A DNA stretch of 17,755 nucleotides from Rhodobiaceae bacterium (GCA_027352645.1 DAIEIL010000029.1:1-17755), one strand, 5' to 3'; shown: positions 6,441 to 15,970, numbered from the stretch's first letter. Program-made: numbers and translations. The notes: generated from the sequence alone by a model not told the origin.

Positions 6441-6857
6441 ATGCTCAAACATTACACAATTGTTATGTTGACGAGTCTTGGGATCGCCGGGCTCGCTGCG
6501 TTGGCTCAGACTCCCGCATCCGCCGCGGCGGCGGACGTCAATCAGGAAATCGTGACGGCGGCCAAACATGCGCAATTGGCCGGAAACTCCGAGAATATCG
6601 ACGCGGTGCATGTTCATTTGCATCACGCGCTCAACTGCATCGAAGGCCCCAAAGGCGCCAACTTCGATCCGAAGCAGATGAATCCATGCAAGGGCATGGG
6701 TGATGGCGCCATACCCGATTCCTCGGACGTGAAAATAAAGGCGGAGCTGGAGGCTGCGGCGAAGGAGGCCCAGGCGGGCGTTGCCGAAGCCGATCTTGCC
6801 AAGGCGCAGAAGCATGCACGCGATACCGAGGTCATGCTGAACCGTATTGGAAAATAG
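6441..6857 (+). CDS. Small secreted protein with His-rich HVHLHH and Cys motifs
   Basis: A 138-residue protein with a clear signal peptide: MLKHYTIVMLTSLGIAGLAA, then an Ala-rich stretch with probable AxA cleavage near residue 29. The mature part is helical and Ala-rich. It carries HVHLHHALNC (residues 56-65), then EGPKGANFDP and NPCKGMGDGA, giving four His and two Cys close together, and ends in a Lys/Ala/Glu helix. I recall similar small exported proteins of unknown function in Proteobacteria with an H-x-H-x-HH...NC...NPC pattern; metal or heme binding is plausible but unproven. AAAGGG lies about 11 bases before ATG 6441. It is flanked by a terminator on each side, so it is monocistronic. 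The nearby asd and thiolase genes give no hint of function. Confidence 0.78.
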   Translation: MLKHYTIVMLTSLGIAGLAALAQTPASAAAADVNQEIVTAAKHAQLAGNSENIDAVHVHLHHALNCIEGPKGANFDPKQMNPCKGMGDGAIPDSSDVKIKAELEAAAKEAQAGVAEADLAKAQKHARDTEVMLNRIGK

Positions 6858-6883
6858 AAAGAGCGTGCCGAGGTGAAATGCGA

Positions 6884-6922
6884 AGGGCTGGCCTCGAAGA
6901 TGAGGTCAGCCCTTTTCGTTTG
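6884..6922 (+). terminator. Rho-independent terminator after the secreted protein
   Basis: A 13-bp stem, 6884-6896 with 6903-6915 and one G-U pair, has the loop GAAGAT and is followed by TTCGTTT. It is one of the clearest terminators in the window. Confidence 0.85.
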
Positions 6923-7170
6923 GCTTGCGACGGCACCCATCTGGAGGCCGCGTCGTCCGAGCGGAAAGCGCCCGTGAACCGGTAGGCCATCCTTCCGCCC
7001 TCCAATCGTTATGACGAAAGCCTAGGCGATGGAATGTGGTGAAGTAAACCGGCGTTGACGTTGCGTCATCCGTGGCCGGGTGCCCGCCGCTGGACATCGG
7101 AAGGCGAGGCCTTATTCTCCCGCGCAAACTAATGGCCGGCCGAAGAGCGGGCTTGTTCTGCAGGGAGTGA
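6923..7170. other. Remainder of the 313-base gap before the thiolase gene
   Basis: No gene or RNA is recognised here. A possible promoter is TGGACA (7091-7096), 16 bases, TATTCT (7113-7118), which would start transcription near 7125. TTGACGTTGCGTCATC near 7055-7070 contains a short GACG/CGTC inverted repeat that could be an operator. Both were read by eye only. Confidence 0.35.
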
Positions 7171-8727
7171 ATGATGGCGAACGTCCAACCGGAAGACCGC
7201 ACACCGATCCTCGTGGGCTGCGGCCAGCTTGTCCAGAAGGAGAAGGACGTCGAGAAGGCGAAATCGCCGATGGACCTCATGGCCGATGCGGCGCGGCTCG
7301 CTGCCGCCGACACGGGCCTTGGCGAGAAGCTATGGCCCAGCGTCGACAACATCACCGTCGTTCGCTTCATCACCGACAGTCCAGATTCGGGCAAGCTGCC
7401 CTTCGGCCGCTATCCGAATGCGCCGAAGACGCTCGGCAATCTCATCGGCGCCAATGCTTCGAAGAACTGCTACGGCCCCACGGGCGGCAACACGCCGCAA
7501 TATCTCGTCAACCACACGGCGGAACTGATCGCCGAAGGCCAGACCGACATCGCACTGGTCGCGGGCTCGGAATGCTTCGGCACGATGATGCGCGCTCTGG
7601 GGCAGGGCAAGATGCTCCCCTGGCATGACGAGCCGGGCGGCGAGCGCATCGACATCGGCGTCGAGAAGCTCGGCGTCACCGAGGTCGAGAAGCGCCACAA
7701 GCTGCAATTCCCCGTGAACATCTATCCGATGTTTGAAAACGCGATCCGTGGGCAGCATGGCCGCACGGTGAAAGAGCATCAGCTCGCCATCGGCAAGCTC
7801 ATGGCGTCTTTCACGCAGGTTGCCGCGAAGCATCCGCAGGCATGGTTCCCGGTTGAGCGTACGGCTGAGGAGATCGCCACGCCCACCGACGACAACCGCT
7901 ATGTCGGCTTTCCGTACACGAAGTACATGAACGCCATCATGCAGGTCGATCAGGCGGCGGCCGTCGTCATGATGTCGGTGAAGAAGGCGCGCGAACTCGG
8001 CATTCCCGAGGCGAAGTGGGTTTATCTGCACGGTTGCGGCGACGCGAACGACCTCTGGTATCCGACCGAGCGCGTGAATTTTCACTCCTCGCCCGCCATC
8101 CGCCTTATCGGCCGCAAGGCCTTCGACATGGCAGGTTGGAAGATCGGTGATATCGACTTCATCGACCTTTATTCCTGCTTCCCCTCGGCGGTGCAGATCG
8201 GCCGTAACGAACTGGGCATCGCGGAAGACGATCCGCGTCCGCTCACCGTCACGGGCGGCCTTCCCTACTTCGGCGGCGCGGGCAACAACTATGTCATGCA
8301 TTCGATTGCCACGATCATGGACAAGCTGCGCGCGAAGCCAGGCAGCAAGGGTCTTTGCACCTCGAATGGCTGGTATGTGACGAAGCATGGCATCGGTCTT
8401 TATTCGACCGATCCGGTGAAAGGCCCGTGGAAGCGCGAGAAGCCTTCCTCCTATCAGGGCGAGATCGACAGCGAGGCCCATCCGCGCGTCGAGGAAAAGC
8501 CGAACGGCGCGGCGAAGATCGAGACCTACACGGTGGTCAACGGCCGCAACGGTCCGGACTTCGCCATCGTCTTCGGCCGCCTCGATGCGACAGGCGCGCG
8601 CTTCGTCGCCCACACGCCGAACGATCCGGTGACGCTTAACGACATGATGGAACGCGAGCAGCTTGGCCGTTCGGGCACGGTGCAGTCAGCCGCCGACGGC
8701 AGCGTGAACATCTTCACGCCTGAATGA
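7171..8727 (+). CDS. SCP2-like thiolase / acetyl-CoA acetyltransferase-related protein
   Basis: A 518-residue thiolase-fold protein. Residues 12-25 (PILVGCGQLVQKEK) match the N-terminus of the SCP2-thiolase-like group. The nucleophile position is probably Cys100 in NCYGPTGGN, aligned with NxxCxSG of classic thiolases and followed by EGQTDIALVAGSE. Residues 329-338 (DFIDLYSCFP) replace the usual NEAFA segment. TGGLPYFGGAGNN (361-373) replaces the GHPxGxSG loop, so the usual catalytic His is missing there. GLCTSNG (395-400) supplies a C-terminal Cys. A cytosolic role in acyl-CoA metabolism is likely, but the reaction may not be standard thiolysis. AGGGAG at 7162-7167 is only three bases from ATG 7171 and six from ATG 7174, so the second ATG may be the true start. 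The length is above the ~390 of ordinary thiolases because of a C-terminal extension (about 410-518). Confidence 0.85.
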   Translation: MMANVQPEDRTPILVGCGQLVQKEKDVEKAKSPMDLMADAARLAAADTGLGEKLWPSVDNITVVRFITDSPDSGKLPFGRYPNAPKTLGNLIGANASKNCYGPTGGNTPQYLVNHTAELIAEGQTDIALVAGSECFGTMMRALGQGKMLPWHDEPGGERIDIGVEKLGVTEVEKRHKLQFPVNIYPMFENAIRGQHGRTVKEHQLAIGKLMASFTQVAAKHPQAWFPVERTAEEIATPTDDNRYVGFPYTKYMNAIMQVDQAAAVVMMSVKKARELGIPEAKWVYLHGCGDANDLWYPTERVNFHSSPAIRLIGRKAFDMAGWKIGDIDFIDLYSCFPSAVQIGRNELGIAEDDPRPLTVTGGLPYFGGAGNNYVMHSIATIMDKLRAKPGSKGLCTSNGWYVTKHGIGLYSTDPVKGPWKREKPSSYQGEIDSEAHPRVEEKPNGAAKIETYTVVNGRNGPDFAIVFGRLDATGARFVAHTPNDPVTLNDMMEREQLGRSGTVQSAADGSVNIFTPE

Positions 8728-8757
8728 GCCGCGGGTTCTTTCTGCTGGCATTAAACG

Positions 8758-8788
8758 AAAGGCCCGGAGCGTATCCGGGCCTTTTTTT
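8758..8788 (+). terminator. Rho-independent terminator between convergent genes
   Basis: AAAGGCCCGGA (8758-8768) pairs perfectly with TCCGGGCCTTT (8774-8784) around GCGTA, followed by four more T. It ends thiolase transcription. On the other strand the stem is followed by CGTTTAA, so it may also serve the convergent membrane-protein gene. Confidence 0.92.
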
Positions 8789-8815
8789 GTCGGATGGTTG
8801 CGTTTTCTGAGGGGC

Positions 8816-9181
8816 TCACCAGAACCATGTGTCGACGTTCTGGATCGGGCGGCCTTCGCCGGCGGCGATGAAACCCTTGATCGAGCGCACGAGAAACCAG
8901 ACCACGGTAGCCAGCAGAATGAACCAGCCGATGACGAAGAACAGCGAGAGCGCGCCCAAAAGCGAATAGAGCAGGCCGATCCAGAAAGTGCGGATCTGCC
9001 AGGTGTAATGGGATGCGGCGACGGCGCTGGCGGAGCCGCGTTTGAGATAGGCGTATATCAGGCCGCCAAGGGCGGTGATGGCGAGAACGAAGCTCACAAA
9101 ATAGAGAATATAGACAAGTTTTACGCCATCGAGGTCGCCGGCAGCAGGCTGAGGCGCGGGCTGGATCGAAGTATCGGTCAT
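8816..9181 (-). CDS. Small membrane protein, DUF4870-like
   Basis: A 121-residue protein with a short Pro/Ala-rich cytoplasmic N-terminus and about three hydrophobic segments: around residues 22-46, 64-84 and 85-99. SHYTWQIRTFWIGLL (58-72) is the characteristic H-x-x-x-Q-x-R segment of DUF4870/Tic20-like small membrane proteins, and GEGRPIQNVDTWFW at the end is common in alphaproteobacterial members. Function is unknown. Start ATG 9181 leaves a 132-base divergent gap to the phosphatase gene, which must hold both promoters. It is convergent with the thiolase gene across a shared terminator. Confidence 0.82.
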   Translation of the reverse strand: MTDTSIQPAPQPAAGDLDGVKLVYILYFVSFVLAITALGGLIYAYLKRGSASAVAASHYTWQIRTFWIGLLYSLLGALSLFFVIGWFILLATVVWFLVRSIKGFIAAGEGRPIQNVDTWFW

Positions 9182-9313
9182 GCTGAAATTCCCATCGCGT
9201 GAATCATAATGGAAAACGCTAGCGGTTCGGGCGCGGTCTGACTATCTGCCTTGCAAATCGGGTCCGCCTAGCCGACAAGGAGTCATCCGGAAATCGAATG
9301 TGAGAGAAATGTC

Positions 9314-9880
9314 ATGCCCCTGATCTACATGATCCGCCACGGCGAGGCCGCCTCCGGCTGGGACGCCGACATGGACCCCGGCCTCAGTGAAAAAGGCCGT
9401 GCCCAGTCAGAAGCCGTCGCGCGGGAAATCGAGGCGCGGGTTGGCAGGAAGTTGCCGCTCATTTCCTCGCCGCTGCGCCGCTGCCGCGAAACGGGTGAGC
9501 CGCTTGCCAAAGCCTGGGCGCAGGCGCCGCGCATCGACGAGCGCGTCGGCGAGATTCCCTCACCGGTTCACGACCTCAAGGCGCGGGGTGAATGGCTGCG
9601 CGGCTTCATGGCGGGGGCATGGTCCGAAGCGGCGCCGCAGGGCGGCATTGATTTTCGTGCCTGGCGTCAGGGCGTGGTCGAGGCATTGACGGGGCTCGCA
9701 GAAGATACCGTGGTCTTCAGCCATTTCGTCGCCATCAATGCGGCGGCGGGCACGGCGCTTTCCGACGATCGCGTCATCCTCTTCCGTCCCGACAATTGCT
9801 CGGTCACGATCTTCGAAACGCGCGGCGCTTCGCTCTCGCTGGTCGAGAAGGGGCGTGAGGGCGATACCAAGGTGAACTGA
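9314..9880 (+). CDS. Histidine phosphatase family (phosphoglycerate-mutase-like) protein
   Basis: A 188-residue cytosolic protein. The phosphorylated-His motif IRHGEA is at residues 7-12 (His9). SSPLRRCRETGEPL (51-64) gives the second phosphate-binding Arg, Glu80 is a candidate proton donor, and FSHFVAINA (135-143) gives the second catalytic His137. The length fits small SixA/GpmB-like enzymes. The substrate (phosphoester, phosphohistidine or sugar phosphate) cannot be deduced. GAGAGAAA just before ATG 9314 acts as a modest ribosome binding site. It is followed after 99 bases by the arylsulfatase gene on the same strand, possibly co-transcribed because no terminator is seen between them. Confidence 0.9.
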   Translation: MPLIYMIRHGEAASGWDADMDPGLSEKGRAQSEAVAREIEARVGRKLPLISSPLRRCRETGEPLAKAWAQAPRIDERVGEIPSPVHDLKARGEWLRGFMAGAWSEAAPQGGIDFRAWRQGVVEALTGLAEDTVVFSHFVAINAAAGTALSDDRVILFRPDNCSVTIFETRGASLSLVEKGREGDTKVN

Positions 9881-9979
9881 GCCGGATTCCGCGTGACGGA
9901 ATTTGATGAAGTTCCCCTTGTTGCCGGGGCGTGGCCCTCCTAATGTGATCCATTAGAAAATGGAGACAGGGAGAGGGCC

Positions 9980-12244
9980 ATGACCTACAAGCATCCTTCG
10001 GGCGAGGAATTCGGCGGTGTCATTGGCCGCACGGTCCATGAATCGACGCCCTGGTGGCCGGAGCCCAAACTCAAGCCCTGCTCGCCCAATGTCGTGATGG
10101 TCGTCCTCGACGACACGGGCTTTTCCCACTTCGGCTGCTATGGCTCTTCCATCGCCACGCCGAATATCGACGCGTTGGCGGCGAAGGGCGCGCGCTTCAC
10201 GGGGTTCCACACCACCGCGCTCTGCTCGCCGACGCGAGCCTGCCTGCTGACGGGCCGCAATCACCATGCGGTGGGAATGCGCGGCATTTCCAATTTCGAC
10301 ACGGGCTTCCCGAACATGCGCGGCTCGATCCCGAAAAGCGCCGCGACGCTTGCCGAGATCCTGCGCGATCAGGGCTATGCGACCTTCGCCGCCGGCAAGT
10401 GGCACCTCGCGCCCATGTCGGAATGCTCCGCAGCCGGGCCGTTTGCAAACTGGCCGCTGCAAAAGGGCTTCGACCGCTATTACGGATTTCTTCAGGGGGA
10501 GACCGACCAGTTCCACCCCGAGCTCACGCATGACAATCACTTTGTCGATGTGCCGAGGAGCGTGGAGGAGGGCTATCACTTTTCGGAAGACGTGGTGGAC
10601 CGCGCGTCGGGCATGGTGCGCGACCTGACCTCGCTGGTTCCTGAAAAGCCCTTTTTCCTTTACCTCGCCTTTGGCGCCATGCATGCGCCCCATCAGGCGC
10701 CGCAATCCTATCTCGACAAGTATCGCGGAAAGTTCGATGCGGGCTGGGATGCGGTGCGCGCGGAATGGTTCGAGCGGCAAAAGTCGTTCGGCGTCATCCC
10801 GCCCGAGACGAAGCTCGCACCGCGCAATCCGGGCGTGCGGCCCTGGAATGAGCTTTCAGCGAATGAAAAGGCTTTCGCCTGCCGTCTTCAGGAAGCCTTC
10901 GCGGCCATGCTCGAACACACCGATGCGCAGATCGGACGGCTGATCGATTTTCTCAAGGGCATAGGCCAGTGGGAGAACACGGTCTTCATGGTGCTCTCCG
11001 ACAATGGCGCGAGCCAGGAGGGCGGGGCGAGCGGCGTTCTCGACGAGATGAAGTGGTTCAACCTCATGCAGGAGGATGTCGACGCCGCCGTCGAGCGTCT
11101 CGACGATATTGGCGGGCCGAACAGCCATTGCAACATTCCCTGGGGCTGGGCGCAGGTCGGCAACACGCCGCTCAAATGGTACAAGCAGAACACGCATGGC
11201 GGCGGCGTGCGCGATCCGCTGGTCATGCATTTTCCGAAAGGTCTCGAAGCGCCGGGCGCGATCCGCGCGCAGTTCTGCCACGCCATCGACATTGCGCCGA
11301 CCGTGCTCGACATCATCGGCATTCCTTCGCCCGATGTGGTCGCCGGCGTGCCGCAGATGCCGGTCCATGGGGTGAGCCTCAAGCCCGCGCTTGCCGATCC
11401 GAAAGCGGAAATCCCGCGCGGTGCCCAGATGTTCGAAATGCTCGGTCATCGCGGCATCTGGAAGGACGGCTGGAAGGCCGTCACGCATCACGAGAACGGC
11501 AAGTCCTTCGATGAGGACAAGTGGGAGCTTTACAGGCTCAGCGAGGATTTCTCCGAGTTTCACGACCTCGCGGAGCAGGAGCCCGCGCGCCTGAAGGAGA
11601 TGATCGACCTATGGTGGCAGGAAGCGGAAAGCCACGGCGCGCTTCCCCTCGACGACCGCGGCGCTTTCGCGCTCTTCGCCGCCTCGCGCCGCCCCGGCAT
11701 GCCGACCTCGCGCGGCCATTTCGTCTATCATCCGCCGGTCTCGCACATCGTCAGCGATGCCTGTCCGCCGGTCGCGCGAGGCTGGAAGATGGCAGCCGAC
11801 CTCGACCATCCCGCGAGCGGCGGCGACGGCGCGCTCGTTTCGCGCGGCAGCATCAACAGCGGCTTCGTTCTCTACATCAAGAACGGTCGCCCGCATTTCG
11901 ACTACAACGCCTTCCATGAACACACGCTGCTCGTGGGCAAGGAGGCGCTTCTCCCCGGACCCCGCAAGATCGAGTTGCATGTCACGCGCCGGCAGGACGG
12001 CGGAGGCGACGTGTCGCTGCTCGTCGATGGCGCGGAAGTGGCGCATGGCAGTATCCCGAAGCTCCTCTTCCTCATATCGAGCCTCGGCATGGACATCGGC
12101 CGCAGCGTCGCGCCGGTGAACAGCGACTATGCCGAACCCTTCGAATATGGCGGCAAAATCCGCACCGTCACTTTCGACATCCCGCCGCTGGAACTGCGCG
12201 GCGAGGCCAAAGCGATCGTGAGAGCGGCGGAGGCGCAGCAGTAG
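9980..12244 (+). CDS. Arylsulfatase (large, FGly-dependent type I sulfatase)
   Basis: A 754-residue sulfatase that hydrolyses sulfate esters. The calcium/active-site acids DD are at residues 44-45. LCSPTRACLLTGR (81-93) is the C-x-P-x-R signature in which Cys82 is converted to formylglycine, with Arg86 stabilising it. GKWH (139-142), HAPH (235-238) and SDNG (340-343) complete the metal/sulfate site. After the alkaline-phosphatase-like core (about 35-545) a further ~200 residues form the C-terminal domain seen in long (~750-residue) proteobacterial and actinobacterial arylsulfatases, rich in beta strands. No signal peptide is seen, so it should act in the cytosol, with FGE-type maturation encoded elsewhere. 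Start ATG 9980 has GGGAGAGG close upstream. The natural substrate is unknown; alkyl or aryl sulfates are likely. It ends 66 bases before the chosen start of the NAD(P)HX repair gene. Confidence 0.94.
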   Translation: MTYKHPSGEEFGGVIGRTVHESTPWWPEPKLKPCSPNVVMVVLDDTGFSHFGCYGSSIATPNIDALAAKGARFTGFHTTALCSPTRACLLTGRNHHAVGMRGISNFDTGFPNMRGSIPKSAATLAEILRDQGYATFAAGKWHLAPMSECSAAGPFANWPLQKGFDRYYGFLQGETDQFHPELTHDNHFVDVPRSVEEGYHFSEDVVDRASGMVRDLTSLVPEKPFFLYLAFGAMHAPHQAPQSYLDKYRGKFDAGWDAVRAEWFERQKSFGVIPPETKLAPRNPGVRPWNELSANEKAFACRLQEAFAAMLEHTDAQIGRLIDFLKGIGQWENTVFMVLSDNGASQEGGASGVLDEMKWFNLMQEDVDAAVERLDDIGGPNSHCNIPWGWAQVGNTPLKWYKQNTHGGGVRDPLVMHFPKGLEAPGAIRAQFCHAIDIAPTVLDIIGIPSPDVVAGVPQMPVHGVSLKPALADPKAEIPRGAQMFEMLGHRGIWKDGWKAVTHHENGKSFDEDKWELYRLSEDFSEFHDLAEQEPARLKEMIDLWWQEAESHGALPLDDRGAFALFAASRRPGMPTSRGHFVYHPPVSHIVSDACPPVARGWKMAADLDHPASGGDGALVSRGSINSGFVLYIKNGRPHFDYNAFHEHTLLVGKEALLPGPRKIELHVTRRQDGGGDVSLLVDGAEVAHGSIPKLLFLISSLGMDIGRSVAPVNSDYAEPFEYGGKIRTVTFDIPPLELRGEAKAIVRAAEAQQ

Positions 12245-12310
12245 GGCGACTTGGTCGTCCGCTTGATTTGCGTCATTGGCGACTCGCGCATGGCGGCTAT
12301 AGTGACGCGC

Positions 12311-13804
12311 ATGTACGACACTCGCTTTGCGCTTCTCTCCGTCGAGGAAATGGCGCGCTCGGATCGCATGACGATCGAGCGCGGCACACCCGGCATTGAA
12401 CTTATGGAAAATGCGGGCCGGTTGGTCGCGGAGGCCGTCGCAGCGCGGTTTCCCTGCGGGCCCGTCTCGGTTCTCTGCGGGCCCGGCAACAATGGCGGCG
12501 ACGGCTTCATCGCCGCGCGCTTGCTGCGCGACCGGGGGTGGCCCGTCACGCTCTTTCTGCTCGGCGAGCGTGAGCGGCTGACGGGCGACGCCGCCGAGGC
12601 CGCGCATCGTTGGGCCGGGCCTGTGCATCCGCTGACCGCCGATGCGGCTGAGGGCGCGAGCCTCGTTCTTGACGGGATTTTCGGCGCGGGGCTTTCGCGC
12701 GAGGTGAACGGCGTCGCGGCGGACCTCATTCGTCGCGTCAACGAGGCGAAGCTGCCGGTCGCGGCCATCGACGTTCCGACCGGCCTCGACGGCGATACGG
12801 GCGAGGTGCGGGGCGTCGCTTTCGAGGCGAAGCTCACTGTTACCTTCTTCCGCAAGAAGCCCGGCCATGTGGTTTTTCCGGGCCGCGGGCTTTGTGGTGA
12901 AGTCGTTGTGGGCGAGATCGGCACGGCCGAGGGCGTATTGGGCGAGATCGGGCCGAAGACCTTCGAGAACGCGCCTGAGGTTTGGGCAGAGGCCTTTCCC
13001 CGGCCGCGCATCGAGGGCCATAAATATTCACGCGGCCATTCGGTCGTCATCTCCGGCGGGCCCTCCAGCACGGGCGCCGCGCGGCTGGCGGCGCGGGGTG
13101 CGCTCCGCGCGGGTTCCGGCCTCGTCACCGTTGCCTCGCCGCCCAATGCGGTGGCGGTCAACGCGGCGCACCTCACTTCCATCATGCTGAAGCCCTTCGC
13201 GGGCGCGGACTCGCTGACGAGGCTTCTCGAAGACAAGCGCATGAATGCCTGCCTCATCGGGCCGGGCTGCGGCATCGGCCCTTCAACACGGGAGAATGTG
13301 CTGGCGGCGCTTCTGTCGGGAGCCTCCATGGTGCTTGATGCGGATGCGCTGACCTCCTTCATGGAAATCCCGCGGGACCTCTTCGTCGCCATCAAGGGCT
13401 ATTTCGCGGGCCCCACCGTGCTGACGCCCCATGAAGGCGAGTTTCAGCGCCTCTTCCCGAAGATTGTCGAGGGCGGCAGGCTCGGACGGGCGCGGGCAGC
13501 GGCAGCGGAATCGGGCGCTGTGGTCGTGCTCAAGGGGCCGGACACGGTCGTTGCTGCACCGGACGGGCGGGCGGTCGTGAATACCAATGCCGGGCCGGAG
13601 CTTGCCACGGCGGGCAGCGGGGATGTGCTCGGGGGGATCATTCTCGGCCTCCTTGCGCAGGGTGTGCCTGCGTTCGAGGCGGCGGCCATGGGCGTCTGGC
13701 TGCATGGGGAGGCCGGGCGCTACTACGGCATTGGCCTCATTTCCGAGGACCTGCCCGAGATGCTTCCGGCCGTCTATCGTGACCTCGTCGAGAAGCATGG
13801 CTGA
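12311..13804 (+). CDS. nnr: Bifunctional NAD(P)HX epimerase / ADP-dependent NAD(P)HX dehydratase
   Basis: A fusion of the YjeF N-terminal epimerase and the carbohydrate-kinase-like dehydratase, which together repair hydrated NAD(P)H. Numbering is from ATG 12311 (497 residues). The epimerase has SVEEMARSDRMTIERG (10-25) and the loop CGPGNNGGDG (56-65). FGAGLSR (124-130) and DVPTGLDGD (154-162) complete that site. The dehydratase has HKYSRGHSVVISGG (237-250), GPGCGIG (317-323), LDADAL (342-347), LTPHEGEF (371-378) and TAGSGDVLGG (433-442) with the catalytic Asp. The open frame extends upstream to TTG 12251, but residues before SVEEMA are unrelated to the family. ATG 12311 or ATG 12290 is more credible, although neither has a clear ribosome binding site. 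The length is typical of bacterial Nnr. It may be co-transcribed with the arylsulfatase gene. Confidence 0.93.
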   Translation: MYDTRFALLSVEEMARSDRMTIERGTPGIELMENAGRLVAEAVAARFPCGPVSVLCGPGNNGGDGFIAARLLRDRGWPVTLFLLGERERLTGDAAEAAHRWAGPVHPLTADAAEGASLVLDGIFGAGLSREVNGVAADLIRRVNEAKLPVAAIDVPTGLDGDTGEVRGVAFEAKLTVTFFRKKPGHVVFPGRGLCGEVVVGEIGTAEGVLGEIGPKTFENAPEVWAEAFPRPRIEGHKYSRGHSVVISGGPSSTGAARLAARGALRAGSGLVTVASPPNAVAVNAAHLTSIMLKPFAGADSLTRLLEDKRMNACLIGPGCGIGPSTRENVLAALLSGASMVLDADALTSFMEIPRDLFVAIKGYFAGPTVLTPHEGEFQRLFPKIVEGGRLGRARAAAAESGAVVVLKGPDTVVAAPDGRAVVNTNAGPELATAGSGDVLGGIILGLLAQGVPAFEAAAMGVWLHGEAGRYYGIGLISEDLPEMLPAVYRDLVEKHG

Positions 13805-13933
13805 GGCCGCAGGCCAAGCCTTGACTTCTCCGGAAAGAAGCCGCTCTTTCGCTGGCGTTCCGGGGGTACGCTTGCTATAGAAGGCCCCGATTTGGACGTG
13901 GGCATGCCTTCCGCGGCGTGCCCGCGCGGCCTT

Positions 13934-14016
13934 GCGGGCGTGGCGGAATTGGTAGACGCACCAGATTTAGGTTCTGGCGGGCAACCGTGGGGGTTCGAGT
14001 CCCTCCGCCCGCACCA
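13934..14016 (+). tRNA. tRNA-Leu, anticodon UAG (reads CUA/CUN)
   Basis: The acceptor stem GCGGGCG (13934-13940) pairs with CGCCCGC (14006-14012), followed by encoded ACCA. The anticodon stem is CCAGA/TCTGG with a 7-base loop TTTAGGT, giving anticodon TAG at 13968-13970. The D-loop has GGTAGACGC, the long variable arm follows at about 13978-13991 (class II tRNA), and the T-loop is GTTCGAGTC. A -10-like TATAGA at 13876-13881 may be its promoter. It sits between nnr and tig, with no terminator seen before tig. Confidence 0.97.
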
Positions 14017-14084
14017 GGCCGAAAAGCCAGCAATTACAATGGCCGGGACGATAAATAGGCCAAGCTGAAAGAACGGATTGCAAG

Positions 14085-15641
<1,557 letters not shown>

Positions 15642-15663
15642 GCCGAGGCTCGGTTTTCGGATG

Positions 15664-15692
15664 AAAGGCCCGGATCACCTCCGGGCCTTTTT
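15664..15692 (+). terminator. Rho-independent terminator after tig
   Basis: AAAGGCCCGG (15664-15673) pairs with CCGGGCCTTT (15681-15690) around ATCACCT and runs into T5. It lies 22 bases after the tig stop. Confidence 0.92.
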
Positions 15693-15829
15693 CTTTGCCT
15701 GATCGTCCTTGCCCGGCGTTTGCGGGCGGCTGGCCGACGCGGGAAGGGCGATCCCCAATTGTGACGAAAGGGTGGCGCAGGTCCTGATGCCACAGAGCGA
15801 AAAAACTTTAGGCAGGCTGCAAAAAACTA

Positions 15830-15858
15830 TTGCACGGACTCAGCGATGTCCCTATGTG
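15830..15858 (+). promoter_or_regulatory. Possible promoter ahead of the decarboxylase leader
   Basis: TTGCAC (15830-15835), 17 bases, then TATGTG (15853-15858). If used, transcription would begin near 15865, placing the leader-peptide ATG at the very 5' end of the mRNA. A promoter further upstream is equally possible, since the 15693-15830 stretch is otherwise empty. Confidence 0.3.
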
Positions 15859-15867
15859 TGCGCTCAC

Positions 15868-15933
15868 ATGACGCACACGCACGTGCCGCTGGCCCATAGT
15901 TGGTTTATGCAACGACGGAAGCGTCCTTTTTGA
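15868..15933 (+). CDS. Putative leader peptide upstream of ornithine decarboxylase
   Basis: A 21-codon ORF beginning MTHTHVPLAHSWFMQ and ending in a basic RRKRPF stretch, with its stop overlapping a CTTTTT run. It has the features of a regulatory upstream ORF: it lies about 37 bases before the decarboxylase start, its start codon falls in alternative hairpins, and a short stem with a T-run overlaps its end. In Enterobacteria the unrelated speFL peptide stalls ribosomes in response to ornithine; a similar role here is an inference. No good ribosome binding site precedes it. Conservation has not been tested. Confidence 0.4.
   Translation: MTHTHVPLAHSWFMQRRKRPF
15914..15931 (+). terminator. Weak terminator-like stem at the end of the leader ORF
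   Basis: GACG (15914-15917), loop GAAG, CGTC (15922-15925), then CTTTTT to 15931. The stem has only four base pairs, so it is weak alone, but its placement over the last codons and stop of the leader ORF suggests transcription attenuation. Confidence 0.3.
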
Positions 15934-15970
15934 TCAAGCCGGCATTGCCGGGTCTTAAAGGGTGTTGACG

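Larger units (their letters stand above)
15854..15956 (+). promoter_or_regulatory. Structured leader of the ornithine decarboxylase gene (speF-type RNA candidate)
   Basis: Two overlapping stems compete. ATGTG (15854-15858) can pair with CACAT (15865-15869), hiding a small ORF's start codon. Alternatively GTGTGCG (15856-15862) can pair with CGCACAC (15872-15878), exposing that ATG in a 9-base loop. Downstream, CCGGC (15939-15943) pairs with GCCGG (15947-15951) ahead of the AAAGGG ribosome binding site. The alphaproteobacterial speF RNA motif (Rfam speF family) is known upstream of this gene class. I could not run its covariance model, so membership is inferred from gene context. Confidence 0.45.

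Noticed and set aside
9881..9979. Gap before the arylsulfatase gene searched for a sulfate-responsive operator or terminator
   Set aside because: Only the strong ribosome binding site was clear; no convincing palindrome or terminator was found.
12251..12310. Upstream TTG/ATG start for the NAD(P)HX repair enzyme
   Set aside because: The extra 13-20 residues do not resemble the family N-terminus and have no ribosome binding site; ATG 12311 is preferred, although ATG 12290 remains possible.
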